From Acidobacteriota bacterium (lineage in GTDB: Bacteria; Acidobacteriota; Terriglobia; Terriglobales; Acidobacteriaceae): 18,450 nt of DNA. Made by a program: the position numbers and the translations under genes. A model generated the notes under the pieces. It had not been told where the DNA came from and ran no database searches. It saw only the letters and a list, made by a program, of their open reading frames with translations. Positions 15,348-18,450 of this stretch are shown here, one piece after another. The stretch lies in NCBI GenBank assembly GCA_025353435.1, contig JANXQR010000698.1, positions 1-18,450 on the forward strand. Direction: 5' to 3'. Positions within the stretch are counted from its first letter, which is position 1, and every line of letters begins with the position of its first letter.

Positions 15348-15389
15348 GTGCCCCATCCATTCCGCGTTTTGCACCGGAATGGGTGGGAC
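15348..15389. repeat. REP-like palindromic element, copy 1
   Basis: GTGCCCCATCCATTCCG, a 10-nt loop, then CGGAATGGGTGGGAC. Arms CCCATCCATTCCG (15352-15364) and CGGAATGGGTGGG (15375-15387) pair over 13 bp with a single G-T pair. The ends GTGCCCCATC and GGGTGGGA recur in copy 2 at 18063-18103, although the inner arms differ. It lies 29 nt after the isomerase-like gene's stop. Confidence 0.7.
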
Positions 15390-15594
15390 ACCAACAAAGT
15401 TCGGGTCTACAAAATTATGGAAAATGCTCAAGCCTCGCGGCGCCCCGTTGCCCTAAATCTCCGGCCTGCTCAAAAGTTGTCAAGTGCCCAACCTGTGGAA
15501 ATCGTTGCAAACAACACAAAACAAGCAGAAAAGATATATTTGAAAATCCATTATTAATTCGTGGGATCTGTCATACTTAATACAGATAAGAAAT

Positions 15595-15622
15595 AAAGCC
15601 CTTCCGAACCCGGAGGGGCTTT
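15595..15622. terminator. Rho-independent terminator in the 15.3-15.9 kb intergenic region
   Basis: A 12-bp stem AAAGCCCTTCCG / CGGAGGGGCTTT (one G-T pair) with an AACC loop, then TTTTCATTT on the plus strand; the minus strand also gives a T-rich run. It may end a long 3' transcript from the isomerase-like gene, or any transcript made from 15390-15594. Confidence 0.8.
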
Positions 15623-15701
15623 TCATTTGCATTCACAACATTCGCAACCGAAAGGAGCAAGCCATGGCAGCACTGCACAACGTCGCGTTCTCCGGGGCCC
15701 T

Positions 15702-15732
15702 CTGTTCACTGTTCACTGCACACTGTTTACTG
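15702..15732. repeat. Short degenerate 7-bp tandem repeat
   Basis: Four consecutive units CTGTTCA, CTGTTCA, CTGCACA, CTGTTTA followed by CTG. The first two are identical and the others differ at one or two bases. It is in non-coding DNA between the terminator and the 32-bp palindrome. Confidence 0.6.
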
Positions 15733-15751
15733 GCTTTCGCTCAACGTACAC

Positions 15752-15783
15752 TGCTCCAAAGTGATTTAAATCACTTTGGAGCA
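15752..15783. promoter_or_regulatory. Perfect 32-bp palindrome with CRP/FNR-like core
   Basis: TGCTCCAAAGTGATTT is followed immediately by its exact reverse complement AAATCACTTTGGAGCA, giving a loop-free palindrome. The core GTGA-N6-TCAC fits the CRP-family operator pattern and, one base off, the FNR pattern. It lies 76 bp downstream of the molybdoenzyme gene's stop and 430 bp past the isomerase-like gene, with no obvious promoter to serve. It could therefore be an operator, a protein-binding site of another kind, or a hairpin-forming repeat. Confidence 0.5.
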
Positions 15784-15858
15784 CAAATTCCCCCCAAACC
15801 GGTGTGTAACCCAATGAGCGCAATCAACTTACTCGTTTTTATTTTGCGTGTGAAAGTG

Positions 15859-16617
15859 TTAAATACCGGCATACCAGGAATAACCAGCTTCTGGCGACGC
15901 CGATCCCAAACCCTTGCCGAATTTCTTCATCGAATCGGTAACCGTCATCCGGGTAATGAATTTCACGCTCTTGTAGCCAAGTTGCCGTGGCACACGCAGC
16001 CGCAGCGGCCCGCCAAAGTGAACCGGCAGATTCCCGTTGTTCATTCCCATGGTCAGGAAAGTCTGGGGATGCAGCGCGTCGGCCATATCAACGCTCTCCC
16101 ACCAGTCGGGTTCGATGGAGTAGTAGACAACATAACGCGCCTGGGGATGAACACCGACCTCGTTCAGAACCCCGGACAGCGGGGTTCCGATCCACTCGGC
16201 AACGTAGGACCAGCCCTCCTCGCAGACCACTTCGGTGATCTGGCTGTGAGTAGGCAGGCTCTTGAGATCAGACAGCGAAAAGGCGGTTGGGCGCTCTACC
16301 ATACCGCCGACATCGAGCTTCCAGTCTGCAAAGCCGGCCGCTTGGTGGTGCTTGAATGCGTCGGTGGGCGGGGCGAGCTCGTTGCCAAAAGGCTTCTCGG
16401 AGATCATGCTGCGCGGAAACTCGCGCGCTAAGGAATGCTTCGTAAGCAGCCGTTGGGCGGCGTAGGTCAGCGTCTCGCCGGGGCCGTAAATGCCGCCGCC
16501 GTCGGGCGGGATGAGGCCGTAACGTTTGGCAATGCGGTCGGCGGCGGAGAGACCAGCCACGCCAGCTACGGCCACAACGCCGGTGGTGATGAGCTTGCGG
16601 CGGGAAATCACGCTCAT
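15859..16617 (-). CDS. Tat-exported molybdopterin-dependent oxidoreductase, sulfite oxidase/MsrP (YedY) family
   Basis: A 252-aa protein with a twin-arginine signal (SRRKLITTG plus a hydrophobic run to about residue 25) and a sulfite-oxidase-fold molybdopterin domain. The conserved Mo-coordinating Cys132 lies in EVVCEEGWSYVAEWIG. Other landmarks are WKLDVGGMVERP (99-110), ISEKPFGNE and VPRQLGYKSVKFI (209-221), the pterin-binding end segment. Length is compatible with a catalytic subunit lacking a haem domain. The ATG at 16617 overlaps the stop of the cytochrome b gene by ATGA, so the two are made together and probably form a membrane-linked periplasmic reductase or dehydrogenase. MsrP repairs methionine sulfoxide, but its usual partner MsrQ is not the cytochrome seen here, so the substrate is open. 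Confidence 0.88.
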   Translation of the reverse strand: MSVISRRKLITTGVVAVAGVAGLSAADRIAKRYGLIPPDGGGIYGPGETLTYAAQRLLTKHSLAREFPRSMISEKPFGNELAPPTDAFKHHQAAGFADWKLDVGGMVERPTAFSLSDLKSLPTHSQITEVVCEEGWSYVAEWIGTPLSGVLNEVGVHPQARYVVYYSIEPDWWESVDMADALHPQTFLTMGMNNGNLPVHFGGPLRLRVPRQLGYKSVKFITRMTVTDSMKKFGKGLGSASPEAGYSWYAGI

Positions 16618-17387
16618 ACGCGCTCCTTAGTCTGGTAGGGCTGGGACTTGATGTGCCCGGTGATCATGGCCCGGTTGCGGCTCCAGAAGCCGGCCAGCGC
16701 AATCATGGCCACGTGGACGATGAGGAAGATGACGAGCAGGTCGGTCACGAAGAAGTGCAGCGTGCGCGAGGACTGCCTGCCGCCGAACGCGGTGACGACG
16801 ATTGGGAATGCGGCGTTGAATCCTGGTGACAAGGCCAGGCCGGTCAGAATGACCAGCGGAAACAGAACAAAAATCACGATTAGGTAGCTTAGCCGTTGGA
16901 CGACGTTGTAGGAATTGGCCTCACCCGCATCCGGCGGTCCGCGGCGGAAATACCTCGCAAACACGGCGCGGAACGCGGGCCAATTTCGCTGGGCCGGGGC
17001 CGGGAGCAGGTTCCTGCGGAAGTGGCCGTTGAGCAGGCTTGCCAAGCCGTAGATCAGGGCCGTGATGACCAGGACCCAGGCCGCCTCGAAGTGGAGATAG
17101 CGGCTCCAGCCATTCTGGTCGGGCATGGTGTAGCTGTAGCCGGACGGAACGGTGCCGCGTGAGGCGGGGATGGGGATCCTGAACAGCGGCTCAGTTCCCG
17201 AGTTGCCGGCTTCGCCCCAGTAGAAGCGCGGGTGGGAGACGATCAATTCCGCTCCCGTGACGAGCAGGGCAAAGAAGGAGAGGACCGTGACCCAGTGGGT
17301 GATGCGGACCAGCAGCGTGTGACGCGGCGGGGCACCGGCTTCGGTGCGGGCAACGGAGATTTGGGAGACGGTTGAGGAAGCAGCCAT
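16614..17387 (-). CDS. Four-helix cytochrome b (b561 / thiosulfate-reductase-type), partner of the molybdoenzyme
   Basis: A 257-aa integral membrane protein with four hydrophobic segments at about 32-50, 99-119, 166-187 and 210-234. Candidate haem ligands are His31 (RITHWV), His99 (RYLHFEAAW), His211 (RTLHFFVT) and His225 (IVHVAMI), the usual arrangement for a di-haem four-helix cytochrome b. A long periplasmic loop between helices 1 and 2 includes FYWGEAGNSG. Such subunits pass electrons between quinol and a periplasmic oxidoreductase. The gene is upstream of, and overlaps, the molybdoenzyme gene. No good Shine-Dalgarno site precedes the ATG at 17387. Confidence 0.88.
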   Translation of the reverse strand: MAASSTVSQISVARTEAGAPPRHTLLVRITHWVTVLSFFALLVTGAELIVSHPRFYWGEAGNSGTEPLFRIPIPASRGTVPSGYSYTMPDQNGWSRYLHFEAAWVLVITALIYGLASLLNGHFRRNLLPAPAQRNWPAFRAVFARYFRRGPPDAGEANSYNVVQRLSYLIVIFVLFPLVILTGLALSPGFNAAFPIVVTAFGGRQSSRTLHFFVTDLLVIFLIVHVAMIALAGFWSRNRAMITGHIKSQPYQTKERV

Positions 17388-17449
17388 CGTGGGGCGAGGA
17401 TAGCGCAGCGAAAGATGGGAAGTAAACCGAAAAGCATTGGAGCGGGGGA

Positions 17450-17758
17450 CTATTCCCTATCGCGCAGAATTGAAGCGATGACACGAGGGTTTCGCCGTCC
17501 ATCAATGACGGCAACGATCCACACAGGATTTCGGTCCGGTGCGTAGGCGACAAGGTAGTTTTCGATGATCGCGAACCGAAGAGGGCGCGAAGTCAGTTCG
17601 GGTCGCCGGAAGCCTTGGTGCGGCATTTTGGCCAAGGAGTCGAACTTGGCGAAGAACTCGTCCAGGAGACGGACTGCCGCTGAGGAATTAAAGGAGTTGA
17701 AGTATTCGAGGATCTCGTCGAGGTCGCTGGTAGCTTCGGGGTGAAGGTCGAAATGCAT
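17450..17758 (-). CDS. ParE/RelE-superfamily toxin
   Basis: A 102-aa protein beginning MHFDLHPEATSDLDEILEYF. Features of the ParE/RelE fold are the N-terminal beta strand with HPEA, an amphipathic helical pair (about 8-45), GFRRPEL, RFAIIENYLVAYAPD and a C-terminal strand IVAVIDGRRNPRVIASIL. This ParE-like pattern is typical of plasmid-stabilisation toxins that poison DNA gyrase, although RelE-like mRNA cleavage cannot be excluded. The ATG at 17758 overlaps the antitoxin stop as TGATG; a TTG at 17761 is a less likely start. It follows its antitoxin in the usual order. Confidence 0.88.
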   Translation of the reverse strand: MHFDLHPEATSDLDEILEYFNSFNSSAAVRLLDEFFAKFDSLAKMPHQGFRRPELTSRPLRFAIIENYLVAYAPDRNPVWIVAVIDGRRNPRVIASILRDRE

Positions 17759-18006
17759 CAAGCTATCGATTTGCCGCGGGCCTGAATGCGTTCTTTCAGG
17801 AGACGGTACGCTTCTTCACCGCTCATTGGCTCGACACGGCCGTTTACGATGTCGTCGTAGCGTGAGTCGAGGGTCTTCTGGACATTCTCGATCTCAGCAA
17901 AATAGCCTGCGATGGCTTCTTCAACCACTTCGCCGGCGGGGCGGCCGGTTTGGGCGGACCACTGTTCCAGCTTGGCGGCAAGTTCGGGTTGAAGATTCAG
18001 GTCCAT
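17758..18006 (-). CDS. ParD-like ribbon-helix-helix antitoxin
   Basis: An 82-aa protein: MDLNLQPELAAKLEQWSAQ gives an N-terminal strand and helix typical of CopG/ParD RHH DNA-binding domains, and TGRPAGEVVEEAIAGYF completes the second helix. The C-terminal part (SRYDDIVNGRVEPMSGEEAYRLLKERI, positions 48-74) is charged and probably folds on the toxin; the GRVEPMSGEEA stretch is common in such antitoxins. It is the first gene of the pair and has no Shine-Dalgarno site, which fits the leaderless promoter directly upstream. It likely represses its own promoter. Confidence 0.85.
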   Translation of the reverse strand: MDLNLQPELAAKLEQWSAQTGRPAGEVVEEAIAGYFAEIENVQKTLDSRYDDIVNGRVEPMSGEEAYRLLKERIQARGKSIA

Positions 18007-18012
18007 GGATCA

Positions 18013-18041
18013 AGGTTAGGCCCCATGTAGTTGGGTGTCAA
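18013..18041 (-). promoter_or_regulatory. Promoter of the ParDE pair, apparently leaderless
   Basis: On the minus strand a perfect -35 TTGACA (18036-18041), a 17-bp spacer and a -10 TAACCT (18013-18018), followed by only 6 nt before the ATG at 18006. Transcription would start at or next to the start codon, matching the lack of a ribosome binding site. The spacer holds CCCA-N6-TGGG, a possible operator half-site pair for the antitoxin (inference). Confidence 0.6.
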
Positions 18042-18062
18042 CGGACGGACAAGGTCTGGCTT

Positions 18063-18103
18063 TCCCACCCTTGCGGCGGAAAAAAGCCGCAAAGATGGGG
18101 CAC
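18063..18103. repeat. REP-like palindromic element, copy 2
   Basis: Read on the minus strand: GTGCCCCATCTTTGCGGC, an 8-nt T-rich loop, then GCCGCAAGGGTGGGA. The inner 7 bp (GCCGCAA / TTGCGGC) are perfect and the outer arm has two mismatches. Outer ends match copy 1 at 15348-15389. It begins 31 nt after the stop of the partial gene at 18134. Confidence 0.7.
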
Positions 18104-18133
18104 GGAGCTTTTGTGGCAAGGCCGGCGAAGGGC

Positions 18134-18450
18134 TTACCAGGTGAGGGTGACGGTGATGGTTTTCCAGCCTTCACCGGGTGGGAAGTGGAAACTGAGCATC
18201 AGGGGCTCGTTCATGTCGCTGAGAGCAGAGTCCGAGAAGCCAATTCCTGCAACTTGCTCGACGCCCTCAACAGACTTCGACTGGATCTTGGGAATAAATC
18301 GGGCATGCCGAACGAGGTCCAGCATGCCGCCCTGCCCTGCCTGCCCTTCGATTTGCAGGATGAGCTTGTGATCGGTGTAGTCCTCATGTACGACTCGAAA
18401 TCGCTTTGTGCGGGCTCCCGGATGGGTCGGCTCAGTCCAGGAACTCACAA
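18134..18450 (-). CDS. C-terminal part of an unrecognised protein, truncated by the window edge
   Basis: About 105 codons are visible and the frame is open to the window edge; a GTG at 18448 may be just an internal valine. The segment reads as alternating beta strands (RFRVVHEDYTDHKLILQIEGQ, positions 17-37; then LDLVRHARFIPKIQSKSVEG) and ends LSFHFPPGEGWKTITVTLTW. This resembles a C-terminal beta-sandwich of a larger secreted or cell-surface protein, but I cannot name a family. A REP-like hairpin follows at 31 nt. Confidence 0.6.
   Translation of the reverse strand, partial: VSSWTEPTHPGARTKRFRVVHEDYTDHKLILQIEGQAGQGGMLDLVRHARFIPKIQSKSVEGVEQVAGIGFSDSALSDMNEPLMLSFHFPPGEGWKTITVTLTW

Noticed and set aside
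15664..16431. Plus-strand 255-codon ORF with a good AAAGGAG ribosome binding site
   Set aside because: Most of it is antisense to the well-supported molybdoenzyme gene, its translation is low-quality Arg/Pro-rich sequence, and the non-overlapping first part crosses the tandem repeat and palindrome.

Overview
The window looks like a chromosomal segment of an Acidobacteriota bacterium (Terriglobia-like). The reasons are overall character rather than a marker gene: G+C is around 60% in most genes, secreted enzymes carry Tat signals, a soluble Hanks-type kinase is present, short REP-like hairpins of the GTGCCCCATC...GGGTGGGA type lie at gene ends, and housekeeping genes are interspersed with small toxin-antitoxin pairs. 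No rRNA, tRNA or CRISPR array is visible.

Left block (1-3369, minus strand): a tight housekeeping operon read right to left, folC, plsC, a class I glutamine amidotransferase (peptidase C26) and rsmG (cut by the window edge). folC/plsC and amidotransferase/rsmG overlap by ATGA. Next comes an A+T-richer island (about 3454-5247) with a two-gene cassette: a 264-aa protein of unknown family with an apparent OB-fold-like C-terminal half, coupled by a TGATG overlap to a 199-aa PIN-domain nuclease. Beside it lies a decayed ISXO2/IS1595-type transposase tail with several in-frame stops. A secreted NodB-type polysaccharide deacetylase (5248-6168) closes the minus-strand block.

Centre (6169-9369): about 0.85 kb of gene-free DNA contains several near-consensus DnaA boxes and lies immediately upstream of dnaN on the plus strand. 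It is a candidate origin or dnaN regulatory region. dnaN ends at a strong bidirectional terminator shared with a convergent Ser/Thr protein kinase that has a C-terminal accessory domain.

Right block (9370-18450): a Tat-exported clan GH-D (alpha-galactosidase-like) glycoside hydrolase; a minus-strand cluster of an exported M48 metalloprotease with a beta-propeller tail, a 46-aa acidic ORF, a terminator-like hairpin and a small exported propeller-like protein; and a Tat-exported sugar isomerase/epimerase-like TIM-barrel protein. Then follow 540 bp of non-coding DNA rich in palindromes (REP-like hairpin, terminator, 7-bp tandem repeat, 32-bp perfect palindrome), a sulfite-oxidase-fold molybdoenzyme overlapping its four-helix cytochrome b partner, a ParDE-type toxin-antitoxin pair with an apparently leaderless promoter, a second REP-like hairpin, and the C-terminus of an unrecognised gene.

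The most novel-looking item is the PIN nuclease/OB-fold-like pair in the A+T-richer island. The paired 3'-end hairpins, the 32-bp palindrome and the possible origin are secondary leads. All family names come from reading motifs; no database search was run.
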